A stretch of 64,000 nucleotides of DNA from JAKVBH01 sp049800955 (GCF_049800955.1 NZ_JBNAGA010000002.1:620001-684000); one strand, 5' to 3'. Counted from the stretch's first letter, positions 43,228-51,323 are shown. The notes: generated by a model not told the origin, from the sequence alone. Numbers and translations are program-made.

Positions 43228-44268
43228 CTAGTTGACGTCGGCCACAGGCCCTTGCGCGGCATCGACATGGCCACGCGCTGCCTTCAGAAGGGCCGCGCCA
43301 TCGAAGCCCTTGGCATCCATCTCGACAACCCAATCCGCGATCACCTCATCGCCCAGCGCCTTGATCTGAGCCGCAACCTCAGGGCTGATCTCCGCGATTT
43401 CATTGCCGGCCTCGTCCATGGCAGCGCGGCCGTCGCGGTCGCCGATGTCATGGGCGCGTCCGGCCCATTGCGAAGCCATAAGGCCGGAGTGATCGTCGAT
43501 CACCTTGCGCAGATCCTCGGGCAGGCCCTCGTAGACCTCGCGGTTCATCGCCCAGATGAAGAAGAGATTGTAGAGCGAGCGGTCACCGGCCACATCCGTG
43601 TGGCTGTCGGTCAGCTCATCGAGTTTGAGCGAGGGCGACATCTCCCATGTGATCACGCCACCATCGACCACGCCGCGCGCGAGCGCCTCGGGGAACGCAG
43701 GCACCGGCATGCCCACAGGCGTGGCGCCGAGCTTGTTCAGCAACAGGGTCGCGGGCCGTGAGGGGCCGCGCAGCTTGAGGCCTGCGAAATCGGTGATGTC
43801 CTCGATGGCAGCGCCGGTTTTGTGCACAAGGCCGGGGCCATGCATATGGGCTGCGATCAGATGCACATCGGCAAAGTCATCGGCCAGATATTCCTGCGTG
43901 AAATGCCAGGCGGCGACGCTGGCTTCCTCAGCAGATTTGGTGACCATGAAGGGCAGCTCCATGGTCTCGGCTTCCGGGAAGCGGCCCGGCTGGTAGCCGG
44001 GAATGACCCAACCGCCATCAATGACGCCATCTGCGATCAGATCGTATTGCGCGGGCGCGGCGCCGCCCAGCTGCATGAAGGGGAAGATGTTGATTTTCAG
44101 CGCGCCGCCGGAGGCCTCTTCGACCGCTTTGGCCCAGGGCTCGATAAAGTGTTTCGGGTTCGCGGAATTGGGCGAGACGAAATGCTGGAAGTTCAGCGTG
44201 ATCGGTTCGGCCATGGCGGGTGTTGTAAGGAGGGCGGCCACGAGGGTGGCGGATTTGAAGAGGGTCAT
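43228..44268 (-). CDS. TRAP transporter substrate-binding protein (DctP family), orphan
   Basis: A 346-residue periplasmic solute-binding protein. Residues 1-20 are a signal peptide (ALLTTPAMA). DctP features include NFQHFVSPNSANPKHF, the anion-binding-type LKLRGPSRPATLLLNKLGATPVGMP, and FPEALARGVVDGGV. Such proteins deliver organic acids to a DctQM permease. No DctQ or DctM gene is adjacent. The start is fixed by AAAGGAGGT 7 nt upstream of the ATG; a longer frame lacks this. Confidence 0.93.
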   Translation of the reverse strand: MTLFKSATLVAALLTTPAMAEPITLNFQHFVSPNSANPKHFIEPWAKAVEEASGGALKINIFPFMQLGGAAPAQYDLIADGVIDGGWVIPGYQPGRFPEAETMELPFMVTKSAEEASVAAWHFTQEYLADDFADVHLIAAHMHGPGLVHKTGAAIEDITDFAGLKLRGPSRPATLLLNKLGATPVGMPVPAFPEALARGVVDGGVITWEMSPSLKLDELTDSHTDVAGDRSLYNLFFIWAMNREVYEGLPEDLRKVIDDHSGLMASQWAGRAHDIGDRDGRAAMDEAGNEIAEISPEVAAQIKALGDEVIADWVVEMDAKGFDGAALLKAARGHVDAAQGPVADVN

Positions 44269-44463
44269 GGGAGGACCTCCTTTGGTCGTGACGCTGCATT
44301 GCAGCACAGAGGTGATGTATGGGGTCTGGGGGGTAGTTGCAAATGGGTCGCAAGTTTTGGGTGCGTGACGTGAGATCTCAGAGTTTCGCAATGTGTTGAA
44401 TGTGTTGGTTGAAACAGGGATTGGGGGGAGGTTTTGATATTTTTCCCCTGCTTTTGAGAGCCC

Positions 44464-44628
44464 TGTTCGGAGCAAAGGCCGAAGGCCGCCGAACAAAGTC
44501 AGCCCCACCCGGGGGCTGGCTTTTTGGTGGAGCTGCCTGCGTCGAAATACCGGTGCGATGACTTGGTTGGCATCAAGCGCTGCCGAACGCAGGCTGTGCA
44601 CGCCACCCCTGGGGCTGACTTCGTTCGG
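44464..44628. repeat. nested inverted repeats downstream of rlmH
   Basis: An 18-bp inverted pair (44489-44506 and 44611-44628, one mismatch) flanks a 104-bp core. Inside it are a smaller pair (GCCTGCGT near 44533 and ACGCAGGC near 44587) and a compact hairpin at 44500-44518. Outside, TGTTCGG (44464-44470) pairs with CCGAACA (44489-44495) around a GGCC-GAA-GGCC mini-stem. The right arm abuts the rlmH stop codon. It looks like a small palindromic element or a complex 3' end; no transposase is nearby. Confidence 0.7.
44500..44525 (+). terminator. terminator-like hairpin within the nested repeats
   Basis: CAGCCCC and GGGGCTG form a 7-bp stem around a 5-nt loop, followed by GC and five T on the plus strand. 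No plus-strand gene ends here, so it may be incidental to the larger repeat structure. Confidence 0.4.
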
Positions 44629-45099
44629 TTACACGCGATGATAGGGGCTGCCTGCGAGGATCGAGGTTGCGCGGTAGATCTGTTCGGCCAGCATCACGCG
44701 CACGAGCATATGTGGCCAGACCATTTTACCAAAGCTCACCGAGAGGTCCGCCTCCGCGCGCAAATCCGGCGCGATACCGTCGGCGCCGCCGATGACGAAA
44801 GCGGCATGGCTGCGGCCCTGATCGCGCCATGTGGCGAGCTTCTGGGCAAAGTCCGGCGAGGAGAGCACAGTACCGCGTTCATCCAGCATCACACGCACGG
44901 CGCCATCCGGGATCGCGCGGCGCAGCAGCGGCGCTTCGCCTGCCATGCCCGCGCTTTTGCGATCTTCCACTTCCACGACAGACAGGGGACCAAGGCCCAG
45001 GCCTCGCCCCGTGCGCGTGGCGCGCAGCACATAATCGTCAAGCAAGTCTTTCTCAGGCCCCTTGCGGAGCCTGCCAACCGCACAAATGCTCAGCTGCAT
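44629..45099 (-). CDS. rlmH: 23S rRNA (pseudouridine(1915)-N(3))-methyltransferase RlmH
   Basis: A 156-residue SPOUT-fold methyltransferase that modifies helix 69 of 23S rRNA. The knot motifs are HAAFVIGGADGIAPDLR and the C-terminal LVRVMLAEQIYRATSILAGS PYHR pattern. The start (MQLSICAVGRL) is set by family length; the frame extends upstream into rsfS. It follows rsfS by 7 bp, the usual alphaproteobacterial order. Confidence 0.96.
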   Translation of the reverse strand: MQLSICAVGRLRKGPEKDLLDDYVLRATRTGRGLGLGPLSVVEVEDRKSAGMAGEAPLLRRAIPDGAVRVMLDERGTVLSSPDFAQKLATWRDQGRSHAAFVIGGADGIAPDLRAEADLSVSFGKMVWPHMLVRVMLAEQIYRATSILAGSPYHRV

Positions 45100-45106
45100 G
45101 ACCGGG

Positions 45107-45469
45107 TCAGGCGCTGGGCGGTTGTGCGTCCCCGGGGAGCCACATCTTTTCGAGCTGGTAGAAATCGCGCACTTCCGGCCGGAAGAGATGCACGATGACA
45201 TCGCCCGTATCGATGAGGACCCAATCGCCCGTATCCTTCCCTTCAACCCGCGACAGCCGTCCGAGATCCGCTTTCAGCGTGGCGACGAGCTTTTCAGCCA
45301 TGGCGCCAACCTGACGCGAGGAACGCCCCGAGGCGATGACCATATAGTCACCCATCGAGCTTTTCCCGCGCAGATCGATCTGCACGACGTCTTCGGCCTT
45401 GTTTTCGTCAAGGGAGGTTAGGATGAGATCGCGCAGCGTCTCGCTGCTGACATCCTGGGCTTGGGCCAT
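45107..45469 (-). CDS. rsfS: ribosomal silencing factor RsfS
   Basis: A 120-residue protein that binds uL14 and blocks subunit joining during starvation. Family motifs are LDENKAEDVVQIDLRGKSSMGDYMVIASGRSSRQV and GDWVLIDTGDVIVHLFRPEVRDFYQLEKMW. The start with GAGGGGG about 7 nt upstream is preferred; a start 13 codons earlier (at 45508) is possible. It is operonic with rlmH. Confidence 0.95.
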   Translation of the reverse strand: MAQAQDVSSETLRDLILTSLDENKAEDVVQIDLRGKSSMGDYMVIASGRSSRQVGAMAEKLVATLKADLGRLSRVEGKDTGDWVLIDTGDVIVHLFRPEVRDFYQLEKMWLPGDAQPPSA

Positions 45470-45618
45470 CTTGGCCCCCTCATGCGCGGCGGAATGCGCC
45501 GCATCCATGGAAAGAGACAGAGTTCTGTCCTCCTTGCAAACACACCGCTGAGTCCCGGTGCCTGGACGTGCTCAAGGTAACAGTGGTCGGGAGGTTTTTC
45601 AATTGGCTGCGATGGCGG

Positions 45619-45762
45619 TCAGCTCGGGGCCAGCACTTCGATGGTTTGGCTCAGCAGGCCGGCGCCTTCATCTGCGCCGCGCGCATCGGCGTGTACGGCC
45701 AGAGCCGAGACGACGATAATGCCGGACAAAAACATATAAATTACTGAAAACTTACTCAGCAT
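45619..45762 (-). CDS. 47-residue exported or membrane small protein
   Basis: A small frame starting MLSKFSVIYMFLSGIIVVSA, with a hydrophobic signal or anchor (residues 5-22) and a short polar tail (ADARGADEGAGLLSQT) ending in a hydrophobic EVLAPS. GGGGTG lies upstream of the ATG. I recall similar small proteins beside leuC in relatives but cannot verify it. It may be a secreted peptide or a membrane-bound regulator. Confidence 0.5.
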   Translation of the reverse strand: MLSKFSVIYMFLSGIIVVSALAVHADARGADEGAGLLSQTIEVLAPS

Positions 45763-46029
45763 GGTCAAACACCCCTGTTCGCTTATTGTTACCTACGCAA
45801 GGGTTCGCCAGGTGGATCACATTGGCCCGTGCGATTTTGCATCCTCTTGCGCGAGGCCCGGTTGCGCGCTATGCCGCCGGGCATGCAAATGCTGGTCAAC
45901 AGATCTGATCGCGCGCGCTTGCGGGAGCGATTTTACGGAGCGCGCTGCGCCGTGCTGGCCCACCTATAACGTGCACTTTGCGCGATGATCTGACGTTATT
46001 CACTTTTCGAACCGGGAGAGGACCAAGCC

Positions 46030-47433
46030 ATGTCCCCCAAGACGCTCTACGACAAAATCTGGGACGCGCATGTTGCGCATGAAGCGGAAGACGGCACCTG
46101 CCTGCTCTATATCGACCGCCACCTCGTGCATGAGGTGACGAGCCCGCAGGCCTTTGAGGGGCTGCGCATGGCGGGTCGCAAGGTGCGCGCGCCGGAGAAA
46201 ACGATTGCCGTGCCTGATCACAACGTGCCGACAACGCCCGGGCGCGAGAACCCGGAGAACATGACCGAGGACAGCGCCATTCAGGTGGCCGCGCTTGATA
46301 GCAATGCCAAGGAATTTGGCATTCACTATTACCCCGTGACCGATGTGCGTCAGGGGATTGTGCATATCGTGGGCCCGGAACAGGGCTGGACGCTGCCCGG
46401 CATGACCGTCGTGTGCGGCGACAGCCATACCGCGACCCATGGCGCCTTTGGGGCGCTGGCCCACGGGATCGGGACGTCCGAGGTGGAGCACGTTCTGGCC
46501 ACGCAGACGTTGATCCAGAAGAAGTCCAAGAACATGAAGGTCGAGATCACCGGGCAGCTGCGCCCCGGCGTGACGGCCAAGGACATTACGCTCTCTGTCA
46601 TCGGCGAGACCGGGACCGCGGGCGGCACGGGCTATGTCATCGAATATTGCGGCGAGGCGATCCGCTCGCTCTCCATGGAAGGCCGGATGACGGTCTGCAA
46701 CATGGCCATTGAGGGTGGCGCGCGCGCCGGTCTGATTGCGCCCGATGAAGTGACCTATGAATATGTCAAAGGCCGGCCCCACGCGCCCAAGGGCGCGCAA
46801 TGGGAGGCGGCGCTTGCGTGGTGGAAGACGCTCTATTCCGACGATGATGCCCATTGGGACAAGGTCATCACGATCCGCGGCGAAGATATCGCTCCGGTTG
46901 TAACCTGGGGCACCTCGCCCGAAGATGTGCTGCCCATCACGGATGTTGTGCCTGCACCAGACAATTTCGAGGGTGGCAAGGTCGAGGCGGTCAAGCGCTC
47001 CCTAGAATATATGGGCCTGACACCGGGGCAGAAACTGTCTGACATCGAGATTGACACGGTCTTTATCGGCTCATGCACCAACGGTCGCATCGAAGACCTG
47101 CGCGCGGCGGCGGATATTCTGCGCGGCAAGAAGATTGCCGTGAAACGCGCGATGGTTGTCCCTGGCTCCGGTCTGGTCCGGGCGCAGGCCGAAGAAGAGG
47201 GTCTCGCGGATGTCTTCAAGGAGGCCGGATTTGAGTGGCGCCTCGCGGGTTGTTCGATGTGTCTTGCGATGAACCCGGATCAACTGGCGCCGGGCGAACG
47301 CTGCGCGGCCACGTCCAACCGGAACTTCGAAGGCCGTCAGGGCCGAGGCGGCCGCACACACCTCATGTCGCCCGCCATGGCAGCGGCAGCGGCGGTCAGC
47401 GGCAAGCTCACGGATGTGCGCGAAGTCCTTTGA
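46030..47433 (+). CDS. leuC: 3-isopropylmalate dehydratase large subunit LeuC
   Basis: A 467-residue aconitase-fold enzyme of leucine synthesis that isomerises 2-isopropylmalate. The 4Fe-4S ligands are in FIGSCTNGRIEDL and AGCSMCLAMNPD. Substrate and cluster motifs such as HEVTSPQAFEGLR, CGDSHTATHGAFGALAHGIGTSEVEHVLA and SNRNFEGRQG are intact. GGGAGAGGA serves as ribosome-binding site. LeuD, its small subunit, lies about 1.1 kb downstream, separated by an unrelated surface-protein gene. Confidence 0.97.
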   Translation: MSPKTLYDKIWDAHVAHEAEDGTCLLYIDRHLVHEVTSPQAFEGLRMAGRKVRAPEKTIAVPDHNVPTTPGRENPENMTEDSAIQVAALDSNAKEFGIHYYPVTDVRQGIVHIVGPEQGWTLPGMTVVCGDSHTATHGAFGALAHGIGTSEVEHVLATQTLIQKKSKNMKVEITGQLRPGVTAKDITLSVIGETGTAGGTGYVIEYCGEAIRSLSMEGRMTVCNMAIEGGARAGLIAPDEVTYEYVKGRPHAPKGAQWEAALAWWKTLYSDDDAHWDKVITIRGEDIAPVVTWGTSPEDVLPITDVVPAPDNFEGGKVEAVKRSLEYMGLTPGQKLSDIEIDTVFIGSCTNGRIEDLRAAADILRGKKIAVKRAMVVPGSGLVRAQAEEEGLADVFKEAGFEWRLAGCSMCLAMNPDQLAPGERCAATSNRNFEGRQGRGGRTHLMSPAMAAAAAVSGKLTDVREVL

Positions 47434-47560
47434 TTCGCTGACTTTGGGTCAAAAGCAGGAAACAATTCGTTCGCTGCGGGCGCATTGTTCGCAACATTAG
47501 CCACGGCGCGATCCCCGTAAAGCGGGCCGTGGCATATTTCGCACAACCTAAAGATGTATC

Positions 47561-47588
47561 TGACACAATTTGACCAAAAATTGTGACA
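47561..47588. promoter_or_regulatory. candidate operator upstream of the VPLPA-CTERM gene
   Basis: TGACACAATTT (47561-47571) and AAATTGTGACA (47578-47588) form an 11-bp inverted repeat with one mismatch and a 6-nt spacer. It lies 70 bp upstream of the ATG, next to an AT-rich promoter-like stretch with a CATAAT -10 candidate at 47597. A dimeric regulator could bind it. I cannot name the regulator. Confidence 0.45.
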
Positions 47589-47657
47589 GATGCGGTCATA
47601 ATCTGTTAAAGTTTAGACACATTCCGGTGGCGGTGCATTTTAAGTTCGGGGAACATA

Positions 47658-48377
47658 ATGAAACACATTTCGTATATTGCTGCGATTGCAGCAACGACTC
47701 TCATCGCGGCTCCTGCCAGTGCCGCGCTTCTGGAGATGGATGGCTTCACAGCCACTCTGGAAACAGCCGATATCGTATCGACGTCCATGGGTCTGACCGA
47801 CCGGGTCGGGGCCAGTGGCTTCCGTATGATCGACGTCAACGACGAGATCGACGAGCTCGAGCAAGAGTTTGTCGCCTGGTGCGTCGATATTGAGCATACG
47901 CTGATTGGTGTTGGCGACACGCATGAGTACGAGGTCACATCGACACCGTTCTCAAACAGCACAGGCCTGACAGCTGCAGCTCAGATGCGCCTGACAGCGC
48001 TGTTCAACACATCCTACGACAGTGTCGATATCACCGACGGCGACGAGGCCGCCGCGTGGCAGTTGGCCGTGTGGGAAGCTGCGTTCGAAACGGATAGCCT
48101 GATGAGCCTGACCTCCGGTGATTTCACCGCGACAAGCGCAGGCAGCGTTGGAATGGCAAACAGCATGCTGGCCGCCGCGGCGAGCGCGATTTCGTCCTCG
48201 TCAGTGGGTGACAAGTATTCCCTGGTATATCTGGAAAGCGACGGCGATTTCGGCCGTGACTTCAGCCAGAACCTCGTGACAGCTGTCGTGGCGCCTGTGC
48301 CGCTTCCTGCCGCTGGCTTCCTGCTTCTGGGCGGTCTTGCAGGTTTCGCTGCGCTCAAGCGCCGCAAGACCAGCTGA
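47658..48377 (+). CDS. VPLPA-CTERM surface protein with a predicted thioester domain
   Basis: A 239-residue exported protein. Residues 1-22 are a signal peptide. The C-terminus is a full sorting signal: VPLPAAGFLLLGGLAGFAAL followed by KRRKTS, the VPLPA-CTERM type processed by exosortase D. The mature domain has FVAWCVDIEHT (Cys75) and, 60 residues on, AAAWQLAVWEAAF (Gln135). This Cys/Gln arrangement is typical of thioester domains in PEP-CTERM and Gram-positive adhesins, where an internal Cys-Gln bond captures amines on targets. The gene interrupts leuC and leuD and has its own terminator, so it is likely an independent unit. No exosortase is in the window. Confidence 0.88.
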   Translation: MKHISYIAAIAATTLIAAPASAALLEMDGFTATLETADIVSTSMGLTDRVGASGFRMIDVNDEIDELEQEFVAWCVDIEHTLIGVGDTHEYEVTSTPFSNSTGLTAAAQMRLTALFNTSYDSVDITDGDEAAAWQLAVWEAAFETDSLMSLTSGDFTATSAGSVGMANSMLAAAASAISSSSVGDKYSLVYLESDGDFGRDFSQNLVTAVVAPVPLPAAGFLLLGGLAGFAALKRRKTS

Positions 48378-48409
48378 TCCACACCCACCATCGGACATGC
48401 CCGAAATGG

Positions 48410-48442
48410 ACCGGTCGCCCCTCAGGCGGCCGGTTTTCTTTT
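48410..48442 (+). terminator. Rho-independent terminator after the VPLPA-CTERM gene
   Basis: ACCGGTCGCC and GGCGGCCGGT form a 10-bp stem (one G-U) with loop CCTCA, followed by TTTCTTTT. It separates the surface-protein transcript from leuD. Confidence 0.9.
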
Positions 48443-48553
48443 GCGCGACACGTTTTCCTGATCGGTTTTTTCGCTGGCCCGGGTCTTGGCCCCCGGCGCA
48501 GTATCTGAGATAAGCCGCGCAGCAAAAAGACACATCCGCCGAGGAGATGGCTC

Positions 48554-49159
48554 ATGGAAAAATTCGAAACACTCACCGGGATCGCAGCACCGATGCCATT
48601 GGTGAATATCGACACAGATATGATCATCCCCAAACAGTTCCTCAAAACGATCAAGCGCTCCGGTCTTGGCGTGCATCTGTTCGATGAGATGCGTTTTGAT
48701 GATGATGGCAATGAAATCCCCGATTTCGTGCTCAACAAAGAGGCCTATCGCGAAGCCTCGATCATCGTGGCGGGCGATAACTTCGGCTGCGGTTCCTCGC
48801 GCGAGCATGCGCCATGGGCGCTTGCGGATTTCGGTATCAAGGTTGTGATCTCGACCTCTTTCGCGGACATCTTCTACAACAACTGCTTCAAGAACGGCAT
48901 GTTGCCGATCGTGATGCCGCAAGAGGTCGTGGATATTCTGATGAAGGATGCCGAGAAAGGCTCCAACGCGCGCATCATCGTTGATCTGGAAGCCCAGAGC
49001 GTGACCAGCTCGGATGGTGAGGTGTTCTCCTTCGAGATCGACCCCTTCAAGAAGCACTGTCTTCTGGAAGGCCTCGATGACATCGGTCAAACGCTCTCAA
49101 AAGCCAGTGCAATCGATACGTTTGAGACTCAGGCAGCCCAATCGCGCCCCTGGGTGTGA
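48554..49159 (+). CDS. leuD: 3-isopropylmalate dehydratase small subunit LeuD
   Basis: A 201-residue swivelling subunit of isopropylmalate isomerase. Motifs are MPLVNIDTDMIIPKQFLK, the GDNFGCGSSREHAPWAL loop, and FADIFYNNCFKNGMLPIV. The ATG follows GAGGAG. It must assemble with LeuC although another gene lies between. Confidence 0.97.
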   Translation: MEKFETLTGIAAPMPLVNIDTDMIIPKQFLKTIKRSGLGVHLFDEMRFDDDGNEIPDFVLNKEAYREASIIVAGDNFGCGSSREHAPWALADFGIKVVISTSFADIFYNNCFKNGMLPIVMPQEVVDILMKDAEKGSNARIIVDLEAQSVTSSDGEVFSFEIDPFKKHCLLEGLDDIGQTLSKASAIDTFETQAAQSRPWV

Positions 49160-49199
49160 CGGTGATTTTCACCAGAAATTAATCTTTCCTTAAGGTAAA

Positions 49200-49228
49200 C
49201 TTGTGGTGGTGTACCCTGCCACCACAAG
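49200..49228 (+). terminator. hairpin, probable leuD terminator
   Basis: CTTGTGGTGG and CCACCACAAG form a perfect 10-bp stem with a 9-nt loop, followed by a moderately T-rich run (ATATTGTGTTTTC). It is 40 bp past the leuD stop codon. The weak T-run lowers confidence. Confidence 0.55.
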
Positions 49229-49260
49229 ATATTGTGTTTTCTCGTGAAATGCCATTTTTT

Positions 49261-49286
49261 TGCCTCTGCATTGATGCATTGAGGCA
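49261..49286. repeat. bulged inverted repeat before the membrane-protein gene
   Basis: TGCCTC-TGCA-TTGA-TGCA-TT-GAGGCA: a 10-bp stem with a 2-nt bulge, preceded by seven T. On the minus strand that run would follow the hairpin, as in a terminator, but no minus-strand gene ends here. Confidence 0.5.
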
Positions 49287-49464
49287 CCAGTCTCTCCCTC
49301 AAAACGCCCAACCGGTAAGGTTTTGTTAACCCTGTTGTTGAGGGGAATAACGAAATGCGGCAACACAATGGCAAGACTGTGACGCGCTGGGCCACTCTCC
49401 AGGGTGATTGCAGGCAAGAGGTCCGGCGAAGCATCGGACCCGAACCGAGGAAGGGAAACGAGCT

Positions 49465-50295
49465 GTGATCTCGCGAGCAATCAATGCTTTGGCGCGTGCA
49501 CTTCTCATGGCGATCATGGTGGCACTGCCATCATTGGTTTTGCCATCGGTGAGCGTCGATGGCGCACAGATCACTCTGTTCGTCTGCCTGTTGGCCGGGA
49601 TCTTCACCTTTGTGGAGTATTTCTCGACCTATCCCTCCATTATCGAATTCCGGGACGCAGCACCGTTTAACCGGATGCGCTATTTTATGGCGGCTCTGAT
49701 CGTCTGCGTCCTGACACTGCTCTACGCTGGGATGACCCATGCCAGCACGCTGATCCAGTGGGTCACTGTTGCGGGTGTCACGATGGGCGAATTGCTCGAT
49801 ATCCCGTTCTCGCCTGTCCGTCTGGTCCTGTTGGCCATGCCGGAGAGTGTGGATCTGGCGATGCTCTACATGATCCGCGATGGTGCGGCGCTCTCCTATG
49901 CGATCTCGCTGGTGGGGATCCTTGCCTTCTACGGTCTGGTGCGGGTCTATGACTGGCCTGCGCGCAAGGGCGCTTTCAATGTCTGGGTGAACCTGCCGCT
50001 CTTTGATCCGACCACGGGCGGCGATGTTGTCCCGCGGTTGCGCCGTGATGGGCAGATCAACATTGCGATCGGGATTTTGCTTCCCTTTCTGCTCCCAGCG
50101 CTTGCGGCCATTGCCTCCAGCATGTTTGACTTGGCCACGCTATTCAAAAGCCAAAGCTATGTCTGGAGCCTCGCGGCGTGGTCCTTCCTTCCTGCCAGCA
50201 TGATCATGCGCGGTATCGCGATGAACCGGATCGCCGAGCTGATCGAGAACAAGCGCCAGCGCGCTTACGCCAAGGCCGCCGCCGAACAGGTCTGA
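49465..50295 (+). CDS. polytopic membrane protein of unknown function
   Basis: A 276-residue protein with about six hydrophobic segments, including LLMAIMVALPSLVLPSV, ITLFVCLLAGIFTFVEYF and FMAALIVCVLTLLYAG. A soluble loop (FNVWVNLPLFDPTTGGDVVP) lies before the last two helices. The C-terminal tail is basic and probably cytoplasmic. No family recognised. The GTG start follows AAGGGAAACG; the frame extends 19 codons upstream without features. It ends at the beginning of the DNase I-fold gene. Confidence 0.7.
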   Translation: MISRAINALARALLMAIMVALPSLVLPSVSVDGAQITLFVCLLAGIFTFVEYFSTYPSIIEFRDAAPFNRMRYFMAALIVCVLTLLYAGMTHASTLIQWVTVAGVTMGELLDIPFSPVRLVLLAMPESVDLAMLYMIRDGAALSYAISLVGILAFYGLVRVYDWPARKGAFNVWVNLPLFDPTTGGDVVPRLRRDGQINIAIGILLPFLLPALAAIASSMFDLATLFKSQSYVWSLAAWSFLPASMIMRGIAMNRIAELIENKRQRAYAKAAAEQV

Positions 50296-50312
50296 TCTGT
50301 TTCGTTCTTGCG

Positions 50313-51323
50313 ATGCTCTTCGCGGTCCCCGTGGCCGCGGATACATTGCGTTTGGCCTTTTGGGATGTGCGCCTCTCGCGCGATGGTCCAGGGATTTTGC
50401 TGCGCGATATCCTGCGCGAGCGCGGCGATGATCTGGTTGCGGCGCGCGCGGTCATTGCTCAGGTCGCGCCGGATATACTTGTTCTTTCAGGCATCGACAC
50501 GGACGCCGAGGGTCGGACGCTTGCGGCCTTTGCAGATTTTTTGGGGGGCTATCCCAATCAGTTGACCAAGGTCGGCAACGAGGGGCGCTTGAGCGGGCTG
50601 GATCTCAACGGCGATGGCCGCCGCAATACGGCGCAGGACACGCTGGGCTTCGGCAATTTTCCCGGCAATGGCGGCTTGGCCGTTCTGGCGCGCGAAGGTA
50701 TGGCCCTGAGCCTCGAGCAGGACTTTACCGGACTTCTCTGGCGCGACGTGCCCGAGGCCATGCTGGCGCCCGGCGTTTTGGCGGAGGGGGCGGAGGCGAT
50801 CCAGCCCCTTTCCAGCACGGGTCACTGGGTTGTGCGCGCCGGGCCGCTTGCGCTGCTGATCCACGGGGCGACGCCGCCCATCTTCGATGGTCCGGAGGAT
50901 CGCAACGGGCGCCGCAACCATGATGAGGCCGCACTCTGGTCCCACGTGCTGGACGGGCATCTTGGCCAGCCCATCACCGGGCCTTTTGCGCTCATGGCCA
51001 AGGTCAATGCTGATCCGGTGGACGGCGAGGCGCGCAACGGTGCGATCCAGCGGCTCTTGGCCGATCCGCGTTTGCAGGACCCCAAGCCCACCAGCCTCGG
51101 CGCGGTGCAGGAGGCGACGCCGGGCCACAGGGGTGACCCGGCGCTGGACACGGCCAATTGGGATGAGCCCGCGCCCGGCAACCTGAGAGCGGATTACATC
51201 CTGCCCTCGGTTGATCTTGACGTATTGGACGCAGGCGTCATGTGGCCCGCGCCGGGCTCCGAGGTGGCGCAGCTTGGGAACCACGGTCTGGTCTGGGTGG
51301 ATGTGCGTCTGCCAGCCCCCTGA
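50313..51323 (+). CDS. exported endonuclease/exonuclease/phosphatase-fold protein, active site altered
   Basis: A 336-residue protein of the DNase I-like EEP fold. The N-terminus (MLFAVPVAADTLRLAFWDVRL) is a short signal peptide. The ATG is uncertain, because an in-frame CTG 21 nt upstream, overlapping the previous stop, would give a better signal. Fold motifs are seen at APDILVLSGIDTDAEG, LSSTGHWVV, HGATPPIFDGPEDRNGRRNHDEA, and RADYILPS. The usual acidic residue in the first motif (E or D after VL) reads SGI, and the G-D-x-N motif reads AKVN. These changes suggest a weakened or altered catalytic site. Its end overlaps the convergent epimerase gene by 86 nt. Confidence 0.75.
   Translation: MLFAVPVAADTLRLAFWDVRLSRDGPGILLRDILRERGDDLVAARAVIAQVAPDILVLSGIDTDAEGRTLAAFADFLGGYPNQLTKVGNEGRLSGLDLNGDGRRNTAQDTLGFGNFPGNGGLAVLAREGMALSLEQDFTGLLWRDVPEAMLAPGVLAEGAEAIQPLSSTGHWVVRAGPLALLIHGATPPIFDGPEDRNGRRNHDEAALWSHVLDGHLGQPITGPFALMAKVNADPVDGEARNGAIQRLLADPRLQDPKPTSLGAVQEATPGHRGDPALDTANWDEPAPGNLRADYILPSVDLDVLDAGVMWPAPGSEVAQLGNHGLVWVDVRLPAP

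Larger units (their letters stand above)
44269..44628. other. 360-bp noncoding stretch between dctP and rlmH
   Basis: No convincing gene. The part next to dctP should hold its promoter. The part from about 44464 to the rlmH stop is packed with inverted repeats (listed separately). An open frame continues from dctP upstream but has no conserved content. Confidence 0.7.
49160..49464. other. 305-bp noncoding stretch with hairpins after leuD
   Basis: An AT-rich stretch without a convincing gene. It contains two hairpins, at 49200-49228 and 49261-49286, and the likely promoter and ribosome-binding region (AAGGGAAA) of the following membrane-protein gene. Confidence 0.7.

Noticed and set aside
44269..44601. 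N-terminal extension of the DctP protein
   Set aside because: The internal ATG has a strong AAAGGAGGT site and starts a clean signal peptide; the extension has neither conservation nor signal features.
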